DNA of 42,803 nucleotides from Methanomicrobiales archaeon (lineage in GTDB: Archaea > Halobacteriota > Methanomicrobia > Methanomicrobiales > Methanospirillaceae). Of this stretch, positions 1 through 9,956 are shown piece by piece. The stretch lies in contig JANYBK010000092.1 in the NCBI GenBank assembly GCA_025360805.1, positions 1 through 42,803 on the forward strand. Reading direction: 5' to 3'. The translations under genes and the position numbers were made by a program. Position 1 is the first letter of the stretch, and every line of letters begins with the position of its first letter. The notes beneath the pieces were generated by a model. The model was not told the origin of the DNA, ran no database searches, and worked only from the letters and a program-made list of their open reading frames with translations.

Positions 1-104
1 TGTTTTGAGGTCTGTTCTCCATATGCCAGATTGGACATATGGGGGCACCGGGAAAGTATATAGATCTACCGGTGAATGAACGGGAGATCTGAAAAAGACA
101 GATA

Positions 105-139
105 GGTTTTTACTCAGAACTCTCTAATTGGAGAGTCTC
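105..139 (+). repeat. 35-bp repeat, left copy (inverted partner at 41369-41403)
   Basis: GGTTTTTACTCAGAACTCTCTAATTGGAGAGTCTC; its reverse complement matches 41369-41403 at 33/35 positions; contains the hairpin ACTCTC-TAATTG-GAGAGT. Confidence 0.85.
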
Positions 140-141
140 AA

Positions 142-468
142 CCACTTATCTCACAAAAAGTATCAACAGGTTCTATCGTTTGTTCCGATACCTGGAAAGC
201 TTACACCGGCATAGCAGCCCGTGGATATGTTCATCGTCTCGTTAATCATACTGAAGGGCAGTACTCCGATAAAAAGGGTAATCATATCAATGGGCTTGAG
301 GGATTCTGGGGTTACCTGAAACGCAAACTTGCATCGAAGGGGGGTGTTCGAAGAAAAAGATTGCATCTTTTCTTAGGAGAATACGTGTGGAGATACAATC
401 ATCGGGCTGATCCAGAAAGGATAAAGGCGCGGAAAATCATTCAACTGTTAGAGAAAATTAGGTGTTAA
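142..468 (+). pseudogene. C-terminal fragment of an IS1595-type transposase (DDE domain), no N-terminal part in frame
   Basis: Frame ending TAA 466-468 reads ...KVSTGSIVCSDTWKAYTGIAARGYVHRLVNHTEGQYSDKKGNHINGLEGFWGYLKRKLASKGGVRRKRLHLFLGEYVWRYNHRADPERIKARKIIQLLEKIRC*, typical of the IS1595 transposase C-terminus; only about 109 codons remain. Confidence 0.8.
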
Positions 469-563
469 ACTGGTAGATTACCCAATTTTTTTTAAGCAAT
501 AATAAAAAAGTTCTTTGTTCTTGTCATAGGAAAGGAATAGTACCTGACCAAAAAAGTGGCTTT

Positions 564-1172
564 TTAATCAACGCGGGTCAGTTTCCCGGTCATAAGATCG
601 AAATACAGGCAGTGAAAGTAAACGGACCGTTCCTTGATCGTATTTTTCACGAGAGGATGTGCTTTGAGATGCTCCATCTGAAGCCGGATATTTTCCATTT
701 CTATCAGACGGGATCTGTCCCTGATCTCTTCGGGGGTTTCCGGTTTTTTGATTTTTGCATCAACCCGGTCTTTTGCTTCCTTTGCATTGTTTAACCAGAC
801 AGGGATGTAATATTCACTATTATCATCGTGATCCAGTGCCTTTATCGCTCCACAATCAGAATGCCCGCAGATAATGATGTGTTCCACCTTGAGATTCATT
901 AACGCATATTCGAGGACCGTAGTAAAATTCCAATCCTGTGACGGGACAATATTACCGATATTCCTCTGGACAAACAATTCACCAGGAATAGATCCGGTAA
1001 TACGTTCCGGGTTAACCCGTGAATCAGAACACCCGATCCATAATATTTTAGGTTTTTGCCCGAGGAGAATTTTCCTCCAGTATGGCAAATTCGGCAAAAA
1101 ATCAGTTTCACGAAATACCCCGTTTCCCAGAAACATTCTTTCGACGGGGTCAGATACTGTATTCTCTGTCAT
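564..1172 (-). CDS. beta-class carbonic anhydrase
   Basis: CSDSRVNPE and GHSDCGAIKAL zinc/active-site motifs. Confidence 0.93.
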   Translation of the reverse strand: MTENTVSDPVERMFLGNGVFRETDFLPNLPYWRKILLGQKPKILWIGCSDSRVNPERITGSIPGELFVQRNIGNIVPSQDWNFTTVLEYALMNLKVEHIIICGHSDCGAIKALDHDDNSEYYIPVWLNNAKEAKDRVDAKIKKPETPEEIRDRSRLIEMENIRLQMEHLKAHPLVKNTIKERSVYFHCLYFDLMTGKLTRVD

Positions 1173-1370
1173 TTTGCACCCTCTTGGTAGAACAACCAGA
1201 ATGATATTTGTGTATTAAGCAGGATCTTCATAATAAAAGAGTTTACTTGTATATTCCTCAAATGACTGAATAATTATTTGCCCACTGCAAAAAACGTGTC
1301 TTTTCTTAACGATAAAAATCCTGTTGAATGAAAGGAGACGGGGATTGTTCCTTAAGTACCGTCCCTGAAC

Positions 1371-2021
1371 TTAGTGAATCTCCACCCGCTCGCCCGTCTC
1401 CATATACTGGACATTCTCTGCGATCTTGCATGCATGGTCAGCACACCGTTCGAGATAGCGGGCTACCATGATGTAATGCGTGCAACGCGAGATGTTCTTT
1501 GGGTCTTCCATCATGTAGGTGATCCCTTCGCGGAAGATCGAGTGCCTTAACGCATCGATCGTATCATCTCTTGACGATAGATCTTCAATAAGACGGAGAT
1601 TATCAGACTCGTACGCAGCAACTGCATCATCGATCATGTCAATGACAAGATCGGCCATGTGTGGAATGCTCATCAGATTGGCGATATGGGGTTTTGTGGA
1701 GAGGTCAGCAACCGTATTTGCAATTGACTTGCCGTACCTGCCGATACGCAGAGACGCTGTTATCACTTTGAGCGTACAGGCAATGATTCGCATATCCTTT
1801 GCCATTGGCTGGTTGAGTGCAATCAGCTGGTAACAGTGCTCTTCGATCCGCACTTCCATTTCGTGAATCTCATCTTTTCGTGCAACTACGGATGCCGCCA
1901 GTTCCTTATCCTGCCGGATAAGCGCATCCACTCCTGTTCGTAACATGAACCGCCCGAGTTTTGCCATCTTCAGCGTATCGGCTTTAAGTTTTTTGAGTTC
2001 TGTGTGGAATTTTTCTGCCAT
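1371..2021 (-). CDS. phoU: phosphate transport system regulator PhoU (start trimmed to Met at 2021)
   Basis: MAEKFHTELKKLKADTLKMAKL...; tandem PhoU helical repeats; directly downstream of pstB. Confidence 0.9.
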   Translation of the reverse strand: MAEKFHTELKKLKADTLKMAKLGRFMLRTGVDALIRQDKELAASVVARKDEIHEMEVRIEEHCYQLIALNQPMAKDMRIIACTLKVITASLRIGRYGKSIANTVADLSTKPHIANLMSIPHMADLVIDMIDDAVAAYESDNLRLIEDLSSRDDTIDALRHSIFREGITYMMEDPKNISRCTHYIMVARYLERCADHACKIAENVQYMETGERVEIH

Positions 2022-2026
2022 GATGC

Positions 2027-2788
2027 CTACCCGAACCGACCAGTGATATAATTCTCGGTGAGTTCTTCTTTCGGGTGTTCGAATATCTGACGGGTCTTTC
2101 CGCATTCGATCAGTTTGCCGAGATACATGAAACCGGTGTAATCGCTCACCCGTGCTGCCTGCTGCATGTTGTGGGTCACAATGATAACCGTGTAATCTTC
2201 CTTGAGCCGCTCGATTAAGTTCTCGATCTTTGCTGTTGCAATCGGATCGAGCGCTGAACAGGGCTCGTCCATGAGGATTACTTCCGGTTCCACCGCGAGA
2301 GTACGGGCAATACAGAGACGCTGCTGCTGACCGCCGGAAAGCCCGAGTGCCGAATCGTTCAGCCGCTCTTTTACTTCATCCCAGATCGCTGCGTGGCGGA
2401 GACTCTGCTCAACGATTTTATCCAGTTCGGCTTTGTTGCAGATACCATGCACCCGTGGGCCGTATGCTACATTTTCGTAGATGGATTTTGGGAATGGGTT
2501 AGGTTTCTGGAAGACCATGCCAACTTTCTTCCTGAGCGTCACTACATCGGTAGCGGGTGCATGGAGGTTCTCATCATCGAGCGTGATTTCTCCGGTGATC
2601 TTTACGTGATCGATGAGATCGTTCAACCGGTTGAAGCAGCGCAGCAGGGTCGATTTGCCGCAGCCCGAAGGACCGATAAGTGCAGTCACCCGGTTCTTCG
2701 GGATTTTTATCGAGACTGACTGGAGTGCATGCTTCTCATGATACCAGAGGTTCAGATTATTAGTCGTTATAATTGCAGATTCAGACAT
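2027..2788 (-). CDS. pstB: phosphate ABC transporter ATP-binding protein
   Basis: Walker [10 protein letters not shown], signature [16 protein letters not shown], Walker [14 protein letters not shown]. Confidence 0.97.
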   Translation of the reverse strand: MSESAIITTNNLNLWYHEKHALQSVSIKIPKNRVTALIGPSGCGKSTLLRCFNRLNDLIDHVKITGEITLDDENLHAPATDVVTLRKKVGMVFQKPNPFPKSIYENVAYGPRVHGICNKAELDKIVEQSLRHAAIWDEVKERLNDSALGLSGGQQQRLCIARTLAVEPEVILMDEPCSALDPIATAKIENLIERLKEDYTVIIVTHNMQQAARVSDYTGFMYLGKLIECGKTRQIFEHPKEELTENYITGRFG

Positions 2789-2790
2789 TT

Positions 2791-4746
2791 TTATCCCCTT
2801 GCCTTGTTCTGGAAATGTGTTCTGACGAGGATTGCCACCGAATAGAACCCGATGACGAGCAGAAGCAGGACGAGCGCAGTCCCGTATTTGTTGGTGGATG
2901 AGCCGGGCACGTTAGTTGCCAGTATGAAGAGATGATAGGGCAGCGCCATGACCGGCTGAAGTTCAGATGTCGGCAGGAAACGGGAAGAAAAGACTACCGC
3001 GGTGAACATGATAGGAGCAGTCTCTCCGGCTGCTCTCCCGATAGAGAGGATCGCACCAGTCACAATTCCCGGCACTGCCGGGGGGATAATTACACGGTTG
3101 ATCGTCTGCCATTGGGTGGCCCCGAGCGCGAGACTGCCTTCCCGCAAAGACTGCGGGATATTTTTTAACGATTCTTCAGTCGTGCGAATCACGGTTGGAA
3201 GTACCATCAGGGCAAGCGTGACCTGCCCGGCGAGCAGCGAGACGCCGACATTGAGATACATCACGATGAAGGCAAAGCCGAAGAGGCCAAAGACAATCGA
3301 AGGCGTGCCGTTGAGGAGGTCAACACCAGTCCGGATAAGCCGGGTAATGCGTCCTTCACGGGTGTATTCCACGAGATAGATGGCCGCCCCTACACCGAGA
3401 GGCAACGCAATTGCAATCGCTCCCATGACAAGGTAGAGCGTGCCGATAATCGCCGGGAAGATCCCACCTGCCCGGCCGAGATCCTTTGGCGACTGGGTAA
3501 TGAATTCCCACGATATTGCAGGAAGGCCATTGATGATAATGTCCTGCAGGATGATGACAAGAATGGCAATTACGATGACGGTCGCAAGGCCGACAAGGCC
3601 AAAGGCGATCGTCTGGATATGTTTACGGGAGAGGCGGTCCCTGCCGAAATACCATGCCCAAAGCGTGAGCAGGACAAGGGCTGCAAGCCACCACGGTGTA
3701 GCAGCGAGCAGGAAGATCAATAAGAGTGAAATGCCGATGATCTCAGCAAACCGTGAGAGGGATTCTTTTGTTGCAGAAGTGATGAGTGGTTTTCGTACAG
3801 GTCCCTTTGCTCTTCCCTCTTTGAGATAACGCAGGATGGCAACGGCAGAAAGGTTGATGATGAGTGTGATGACCAACAGGACAACGGAAATACCAAACAA
3901 GGCATTGTAGTGCTCGCTGCCAACTGAAACCTCGCCCATCTCGATCCCGAGAGTCGCGGTCAGGGTTCTGATGGAAGAGAGAATATTCCAGATCGGGTCA
4001 GGGATGATTGCTGCGTTACCGGCCACCATCAGGACTGCCATGGTCTCTCCGATGGCCCGTCCGATTCCAAGGATAATTGCTGCTGCGATACCGGAAAGGG
4101 CTGCCGGCACCATTACCCGGCTGATTGTCTGCCACTGCGTTGCTCCTATTGCGAGCGACCCTTCTTTGTACTCATGAGGTACTGAACTGATGGCATCCTC
4201 AGAGACACTGATGATCGTGGGAAGGGCCATGATCCCGAGCAGCACCGAGGCAGCAAGCCAGGTCTCCCCAGTGGGAATATCGAAGGTTACCCGGATAAAA
4301 TTTGTCAGGACTATGAGCCCAAAGAACCCGTACACAACGGAGGGGATGCCTGCCAGCAGTTCGATTGCCGGTTTGAGGATCTTTTTTGTCCGTGGTGACG
4401 CAAGTTCCGAAATATAGATTGCACAACCGATTGAAAGCGGGACGGCAAAGAGCATGGCCCCTATCGTCACAAGGAGTGTGCCGACTATGAGCGGGAAGAT
4501 ACCATACAATGGTTCAAAGGCGGTCGGAGCCCAGTCAGGGCCTAAGAGGAAGTTGGGGATGCCAACCTCGACAAAGATCGGGTAACCGTCCTCTAACAAG
4601 AAGAGCAGGATGAATGAGACGACAATGACGGCAAAGAGGGCTGTTAAGAAAAAGATGATCTTGATCGACTGTTCTTTGAGAACGGAAAACCGGGCGGTAC
4701 CTTCGGAAGCATGAAAGACCCGGTCCATTTTTTTCATAAATTTCAT
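2791..4746 (-). CDS. fused phosphate ABC transporter permease PstC-PstA (651 aa)
   Basis: Two complete permease halves with duplicated motifs: [16 protein letters not shown] / [22 protein letters not shown] and [16 protein letters not shown] / [22 protein letters not shown]. Confidence 0.93.
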   Translation of the reverse strand: MKFMKKMDRVFHASEGTARFSVLKEQSIKIIFFLTALFAVIVVSFILLFLLEDGYPIFVEVGIPNFLLGPDWAPTAFEPLYGIFPLIVGTLLVTIGAMLFAVPLSIGCAIYISELASPRTKKILKPAIELLAGIPSVVYGFFGLIVLTNFIRVTFDIPTGETWLAASVLLGIMALPTIISVSEDAISSVPHEYKEGSLAIGATQWQTISRVMVPAALSGIAAAIILGIGRAIGETMAVLMVAGNAAIIPDPIWNILSSIRTLTATLGIEMGEVSVGSEHYNALFGISVVLLVITLIINLSAVAILRYLKEGRAKGPVRKPLITSATKESLSRFAEIIGISLLLIFLLAATPWWLAALVLLTLWAWYFGRDRLSRKHIQTIAFGLVGLATVIVIAILVIILQDIIINGLPAISWEFITQSPKDLGRAGGIFPAIIGTLYLVMGAIAIALPLGVGAAIYLVEYTREGRITRLIRTGVDLLNGTPSIVFGLFGFAFIVMYLNVGVSLLAGQVTLALMVLPTVIRTTEESLKNIPQSLREGSLALGATQWQTINRVIIPPAVPGIVTGAILSIGRAAGETAPIMFTAVVFSSRFLPTSELQPVMALPYHLFILATNVPGSSTNKYGTALVLLLLVIGFYSVAILVRTHFQNKARG

Positions 4747-4804
4747 GGTGTTTGCCTCCGTTTTAAAGAAAAATTAATTTGGTTCCGGTAGCCTGCATCA
4801 CGAA

Positions 4805-5785
4805 TTAGATGATGGTCACGTAGCCTTCATCGGCTACAATCTTCTGGCCGTCTGCGCTGAGGATATACTTGATGAAGTCTTTAACAAGCCCGGTGGGCTG
4901 ACCGTTCGTGATGACGTATAGGTCACGGGAGACCGGGTAGGTTCTGGTTTTTACATTGTCAAGGGTTGGGGCGACAATCTTCTGGGCGTTGTACCATACG
5001 GGGAGTGCCTTGACATCCCTGCTGACGAACCCGATCGAGACATACCCGATCGATCCGGGCGTCTGGGCAACAGTCTGGAGGACAGCCCCGTTGGAGTTCT
5101 TGTCGAGCATCTTTGCCGTTGGCGTTGCTTTCAGGAGAAGCGTCTCATCGAAATACGTGCGGGTGCCTGAAGCGCTGTCACGGCCGATGACTACGATCTG
5201 GTTGTTGGTGTTGGGAACGTTTGCACCGTTAATCTCGGACCACTTGGTGATCTTGCCAAGGTAGATATCCTTGATCTGGTCCAGAGTGAGGTACTGGACC
5301 GTGTTAACCGGATTTACAACAATCGCGATCCCGTCCTGCGCAACCGTGGTGACCACAAATAAGGGGTACTTTGCCATTTCTGCCGTGGTCACTTCGCGGG
5401 AGGACATGCCAATGTCAACATTCTTTGCACCGATTGCCTGGATACCAACCCCGGACCCGCCACCCGAGATCTGAATGTCAGCGTCAGGGTGGGTCGTCAT
5501 ATATTGGTCAGCTGCCTTCTGGACGATAGTAAGAACTGTGGTTGAACCGCTGATCTTTATGGTCTGTTTCTGGCCGGTTGATACGGGGGAAGATGTTACT
5601 GCGGGTGTTGATGCCGGGGCTGATACCTGTGCAGTCACAACTGCTGCCGGAGTTTTTACCGGTGTAACAGGGGCCGGGGTGTTCTTGTTTGCGGTGTCAG
5701 TACAACCAGCACCTGCCATCGCTGCGATGAGCATGACGACAAGGCCAATAGTGATGAGTAATGATGAATTCCAGTTTGCTTTCAT
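4805..5785 (-). CDS. pstS: phosphate ABC transporter substrate-binding lipoprotein
   Basis: Lipobox AMAGAGCTD; KISGSTTVLTIVQKAA, SGGGSGVGIQAIG, GRDSASGTRTYF typical of PstS. Confidence 0.95.
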   Translation of the reverse strand: MKANWNSSLLITIGLVVMLIAAMAGAGCTDTANKNTPAPVTPVKTPAAVVTAQVSAPASTPAVTSSPVSTGQKQTIKISGSTTVLTIVQKAADQYMTTHPDADIQISGGGSGVGIQAIGAKNVDIGMSSREVTTAEMAKYPLFVVTTVAQDGIAIVVNPVNTVQYLTLDQIKDIYLGKITKWSEINGANVPNTNNQIVVIGRDSASGTRTYFDETLLLKATPTAKMLDKNSNGAVLQTVAQTPGSIGYVSIGFVSRDVKALPVWYNAQKIVAPTLDNVKTRTYPVSRDLYVITNGQPTGLVKDFIKYILSADGQKIVADEGYVTII

Positions 5786-5892
5786 GATGTTCTATCCACC
5801 ATTTACCCGGGGATAATATACTATTTTTCGACATAGACTATACATGAATATATATTAGAAAGAGGAGAATAGAGTAACATAGTGAAATCAGT

Positions 5893-5904
5893 TTACTATA
5901 GTAA
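5893..5904. promoter_or_regulatory. perfect 12-bp palindrome between divergent pstS and the AbrB-PhoU regulator
   Basis: TTACTATAGTAA, just upstream of the regulator's ribosome-binding region and GTG start. Confidence 0.5.
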
Positions 5905-5917
5905 TACGAGGTGAGTC

Positions 5918-6952
5918 GTGGAAATAAGGCGGGTGCAGGTAACCGGGGGTGCATCGTTTGTAGTGACGCTCCCAAAAGACTGGGCAGGAGAACTGGGAAT
6001 TAAGAAAAATGATCCTCTCGGGCTTATTGCCCAACCGGACGGGACGCTGCTGGTCACTACAAAGATTACCGAAGATTCCCTTCAGCGGATTAAGGAGATC
6101 GATTGCAGCACCATTGCCGATCCTGCGTTTCTCTTCCGGCTGTTAATCGGGACCTACATCACCGGGTTTACCATGATCCGGCTCACCACAAAACAACGCT
6201 TTTCCCCGTTCGTCCGCACAGTTGTCCGGGACTTTTCCCAGATGACGATCGGCCAGGAAGTAGTTGAGGAGACCGAATCGGTAATTGCGATAAAAGATCT
6301 TCTCAATCCTTCAGAGATGCCGTTTGAAAATACCATCAAACGCATGTTTGTGATCGTCAAGACCATGCACGAGGATGCCATCACGGCATTAGAGACCCGC
6401 AACAAGGTGCTTGCTGATGATGTGATCAACCGCGACATGGATGTGGACCGGCTCAACTGGCTGATCGCACGGCAGACAAATATGATCATGCTTAACACAT
6501 CCCTATCCCGGAAGATGGGGATCTCAACAAGCATGGCAATGCACTATTACATGCTCAGCCGGATCGTCGAACGGATCGGTGACCATGCCGTAAGGATTGC
6601 CGAGAACATCCCGCCGATTATCGGTGGGGAACTTGATAAAAATATCCTTGCTTCAGTAAAAAAGGCAAGTTCCCTTTCAATGGAGAACTTTGACCGGAGC
6701 ATCATATCATTTTTTAATGCTGATATGAAAGATGCGAACCGGAATATCGAATCGATCCATGCGCTCGAAACAATCTGTGGTGATATCAACAATCTTGTAC
6801 TCAAGCAAGATACCCTTGTGGCGATCCATGTCGGGTACATAGCAGAGAGTATCCGTAGGGCCGGTGAGTATGCAGGAGATATCTCTGAGACGGTGATAAA
6901 CCTGCTGATGGAAAATAATTTGACCCGGCAAAAAACCAAAAGTACAAAGTAA
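5918..6952 (+). CDS. SpoVT/AbrB-type DNA-binding domain + PhoU domain regulator (GTG start)
   Basis: MEIRRVQVTGGASFVVTLPKDWAGELGIKKNDPLGL (AbrB-like swapped hairpin) followed by PhoU repeats; divergent from pstS. Confidence 0.88.
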   Translation: MEIRRVQVTGGASFVVTLPKDWAGELGIKKNDPLGLIAQPDGTLLVTTKITEDSLQRIKEIDCSTIADPAFLFRLLIGTYITGFTMIRLTTKQRFSPFVRTVVRDFSQMTIGQEVVEETESVIAIKDLLNPSEMPFENTIKRMFVIVKTMHEDAITALETRNKVLADDVINRDMDVDRLNWLIARQTNMIMLNTSLSRKMGISTSMAMHYYMLSRIVERIGDHAVRIAENIPPIIGGELDKNILASVKKASSLSMENFDRSIISFFNADMKDANRNIESIHALETICGDINNLVLKQDTLVAIHVGYIAESIRRAGEYAGDISETVINLLMENNLTRQKTKSTK

Positions 6953-7400
6953 AAGAGGTCAACACTTTTTTTTCCAAATCTTTTTTCACCACTGCGAAAA
7001 AGCTTGAAAAAGTGCGGGGCACATTTGCAAGACAAAATGCAAATAAATTGCCGGAAGGTGTTTCCCTGATCATGACATGTGGTTTATGTGCCTTACCCTT
7101 GACAACCCGGTTTCAAGTTCCGTTTCTGCTGGAGACATGCTCATTGGTCCAATAGATTTCGATTCCGGGCCTACCTGTGACCGCTGAATGAACAAACCCC
7201 ACAATAGATACACCGCGATTTCCTGTCCGCGCACAAGGAGCCGGATAGTGGAAAAAACCCGTGCATCACAATCGCATATAAACCATTACCGGGACAATCG
7301 GGGCTTTATATGCCGCCTGCTCCAGTGGAAGAAAAGGGGTATATGAATACTATTGTTTGGCCGGAATATCCAAAAACACAGAAAAATTCACCAGAATACT

Positions 7401-7428
7401 AAAATCGTTCAGAAGTGAGCGATTTTTT
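7401..7428 (+). terminator. hairpin plus T-tract in the 860-bp intergenic gap
   Basis: AAAATCGTTC-agaagt-GAGCGATTTT (10 bp with one G.U) running into T6. Confidence 0.5.
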
Positions 7429-7811
7429 CTCCCCGATACGTGCTCTTTTTGTCCGCATTCGCTACGAGGGGATACATATACAATCTGGTCGTCAATTGGT
7501 TCAAATCATTTGGCTCTCAGGAAGTCCCATAAGGAAGATAAACTATCCTAACCAAAAAAGGATTTAAAAAAATCGCACACGCAAAGGGTAACGGGAAAAC
7601 TATGCCTTTGATGCTCGTTGATGTGCACCGGGTTGCATAAAACAGCAGTGAAATTCCTAAAAACGGTGTAATAAACTACCGGGAAGTTTATGACATTGGG
7701 GTTTTGGGGTTTGAAAATCATACACGGTGGAAACCGCTCTGTATCGGAAGATAAAGCAATCGCAGGGGCTCTGACAGGCTAGGTAACCGTCGAAAAAAAA
7801 GAAATTTTCTA

Positions 7812-8438
7812 TTAATGTCTCTCTGCTGTCATCAGGAAAATGGTAAAATCCCGGGGTTTGCCCGTAAGGGACGAAGTCTTGTTGATTGTTGCGGCCTGAC
7901 TGAATCTGACAGAATCAAACCCGGCGTCTTTAAAAACCTGCTGCAGGTTTTTCCGGTCAATGCCGTTATGCTCCGCAATGCCTTTGGCTTCATGGAACTC
8001 CCCGTTATCGGAATCCAGATCGGCAATCGCAATTCTCCCCCCGGGCAGCAGGAGTTTATGAAAGGTCCGGGCAACAGCATCCGTATCCCTGACATGATGC
8101 AGGGTCATTGAACTTTCGATCAGGTCAAATCTCGGAAGGTCTGCGGTATCCTGCTCTATGCTCCATTCCAGTGGCTCGATATTGGTTATGCCATCGGTCA
8201 GGATTTTCTCCTTAAGCACCTCCAGCATACCTTTTGCTGAATCAACTGCAATAATCCGCCTGACATGGGGGGCAATCCGCAGCGCTATGTTACCGGTGCC
8301 GGTACCATAATCCATCACCAGCTCCGTCCCTTCCAAGTGCAGTGCGTTGATCATCGCATCGGCAATCGTCTTTGCCATCTGCATCCGCCCGGGATCCTTG
8401 TCCCAGTGTACTGCTGCCTTATTGAAAAAATCAGTCAT
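7812..8438 (-). CDS. class I SAM-dependent methyltransferase
   Basis: ELVMDYGTGTGNIALRIAPHVRRIIAVDSAKGMLEVLKEK. Confidence 0.9.
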   Translation of the reverse strand: MTDFFNKAAVHWDKDPGRMQMAKTIADAMINALHLEGTELVMDYGTGTGNIALRIAPHVRRIIAVDSAKGMLEVLKEKILTDGITNIEPLEWSIEQDTADLPRFDLIESSMTLHHVRDTDAVARTFHKLLLPGGRIAIADLDSDNGEFHEAKGIAEHNGIDRKNLQQVFKDAGFDSVRFSQAATINKTSSLTGKPRDFTIFLMTAERH

Positions 8439-8478
8439 GAACAGTCCTTTTCCAGATAAGGTATAGCACTCAATATCC

Positions 8479-9447
8479 TTATACAGGAATCTCTTCTATC
8501 GTCTCAACCGCTGCAATGAGATCTCCTTTATTATTCATCACGGGAGTTACCGTGAACAGGAGTCTCCTGCTCTTTCCACCGGGTGCAGTCAGCATCTCTT
8601 CAGAAGTGAAAGTACCGTCATGGGATGCCGGTTGTAAACCTGTACCTAGATATAATTCCGGTATCCGGTCCGTTAAACCATCCATGACAAGGTCCGCAAG
8701 GCACGGGCGTTCTGCAGGATAAAACGCCTGCCACTGTCTGCGGGTTCCTATCATGCCTGCAGATTTTAACCCTGAGAACTTTTCCATAGCCCGGTTCCAT
8801 GCGAGGATATGATGATCTTTTCCAAGCACGTACATCGGAACCGTAGAGGCATACAGGACTGCCTCTAAGATCCTATGGTTCTCTTCTTGTGAGAGTTCGG
8901 CCTGCTTCTGGCCAGAGATGTTTTCAAATCTCATGGCAACACCGGCATCCCCGTCTTCAAAAAGGGTGGGGATGCAGAGCGCATTGAAGTACATCACTTT
9001 ATCATCTTTTTTTATGTGGATCTCATGGCGTGGGTCCGTTCCTGCTTTCTCCTGCTGTAGCCATCCCATCATCTGCTCAACCGGCAGGAGGGCCGAAGCC
9101 AGGTCAAACAACCTCATACCAATGATTTTTTCCTTGGGCGTCCCGATAAAATCAACAAATGGGGTGTTCACCTGCGCAATCCGCATATCCTTGTCAACAA
9201 CCGCAATCATATCAGGGCTCATGCTCATCATCGATTCAATGGGCACGCGTTTTGCAAGATAGAATAGTTTGGCATTACCGACATACCGAACTTCGAGCTG
9301 CCCGGCAGCGGTCAGGACATCGAGATATTTCGCAATGGAATTCCGGCTCATAGCAACTGCGGCTGATATCTCCTTGATGTTCATTCCCCGTGGATTATCG
9401 CGGAGCACCTCCTTGATACGGATTATTTCTTTATCTGCCGCTTCCAT
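8479..9447 (-). CDS. HTH + tandem PAS domain regulator/sensor
   Basis: N-terminal winged HTH (MNIKEISAAVAMSRNSIAKYLDVLTAAGQLEVR) followed by PAS domains (PDMIAVVDKDMRIAQVNTPFVDFIG; PMYVLGKDHHILAWNRAMEKFSGL). Confidence 0.85.
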   Translation of the reverse strand: MEAADKEIIRIKEVLRDNPRGMNIKEISAAVAMSRNSIAKYLDVLTAAGQLEVRYVGNAKLFYLAKRVPIESMMSMSPDMIAVVDKDMRIAQVNTPFVDFIGTPKEKIIGMRLFDLASALLPVEQMMGWLQQEKAGTDPRHEIHIKKDDKVMYFNALCIPTLFEDGDAGVAMRFENISGQKQAELSQEENHRILEAVLYASTVPMYVLGKDHHILAWNRAMEKFSGLKSAGMIGTRRQWQAFYPAERPCLADLVMDGLTDRIPELYLGTGLQPASHDGTFTSEEMLTAPGGKSRRLLFTVTPVMNNKGDLIAAVETIEEIPV

Positions 9448-9569
9448 AGACTTATGTCACCGTAAAAAATTTCACACCGTAAAAAGAACTTTTTATCCCA
9501 TTCATTTCGATGCACAGAACTGTTTCGATCTTTGATCGATTATTTATTAAAGGCTATGATATCGATAGA

Positions 9570-9846
9570 TATTGTGCTTAGTGTTTGTGCACTAATGCAC
9601 AGCGTTGAGATTGTGCATATACATTGCATGCCAATCAGCAATGCTGAACAAAAGGGACGTGTGCTCAAACGGTTGTGTGCATGCGTTTCTGATCCAAAAC
9701 TGCGAAATCGTGGTAATATAATATTCATCAACAGCACTTGTCATTACCTCATGACAGCAAAAGGACACAGGCACGTCTAAAAGTACCAGCACCAAAAAAC
9801 AGGACTAATGGGGATACACACACACCTTCCCATTAGTTCTTTTTTA
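9570..9846 (+). ncRNA. candidate structured RNA transcription unit between the PAS regulator and a membrane protein
   Basis: TATA-like TATTTATTAA at 9541; hairpins 9586-9601, 9636-9646, 9739-9756; terminator-like hairpin 9801-9840 with T-tract. An 82-codon ORF (9532-9780) overlaps but has no recognisable family. Confidence 0.4.
9801..9846 (+). terminator. 14-bp stem hairpin followed by T-tract
   Basis: AGGACTAATGGGGA-tacacacacacc-TTCCCATTAGTTCT then TTTTT; two G.U pairs. Confidence 0.65.
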
Positions 9847-9956
9847 TAATTTTTCTCATACGGGTTTTTCCAGGCAGAAGAACGATTGCAAAATCCTATG
9901 TTTTCTGGGATCAGACCCGTTTCTTTCAATGTTAAGCCCATAAAAATATCGTACGT

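Noticed and set aside
1-60. CCATATG-CCAGATTGGA-CATATGG hairpin at the left edge
   Set aside because: Short stem at the truncated window boundary; no context to interpret it.
612-1218. Plus-strand ORFs over carbonic anhydrase
   Set aside because: Antisense shadows of a clear CDS; no family motifs. The same applies to the many antisense ORFs over pst, dinB, nre and the aks operon.
7141-7200. TTCGATTCC and, near 7500, GGTTCAAATC resembling tRNA T-loops
   Set aside because: No matching T-stem, acceptor or anticodon arms could be drawn; no tRNA called.
7357-7551. 64-codon ORF in the intergenic gap
   Set aside because: No recognisable domain, overlaps the 7401-7428 hairpin/T-tract and lacks a clear ribosome-binding site.
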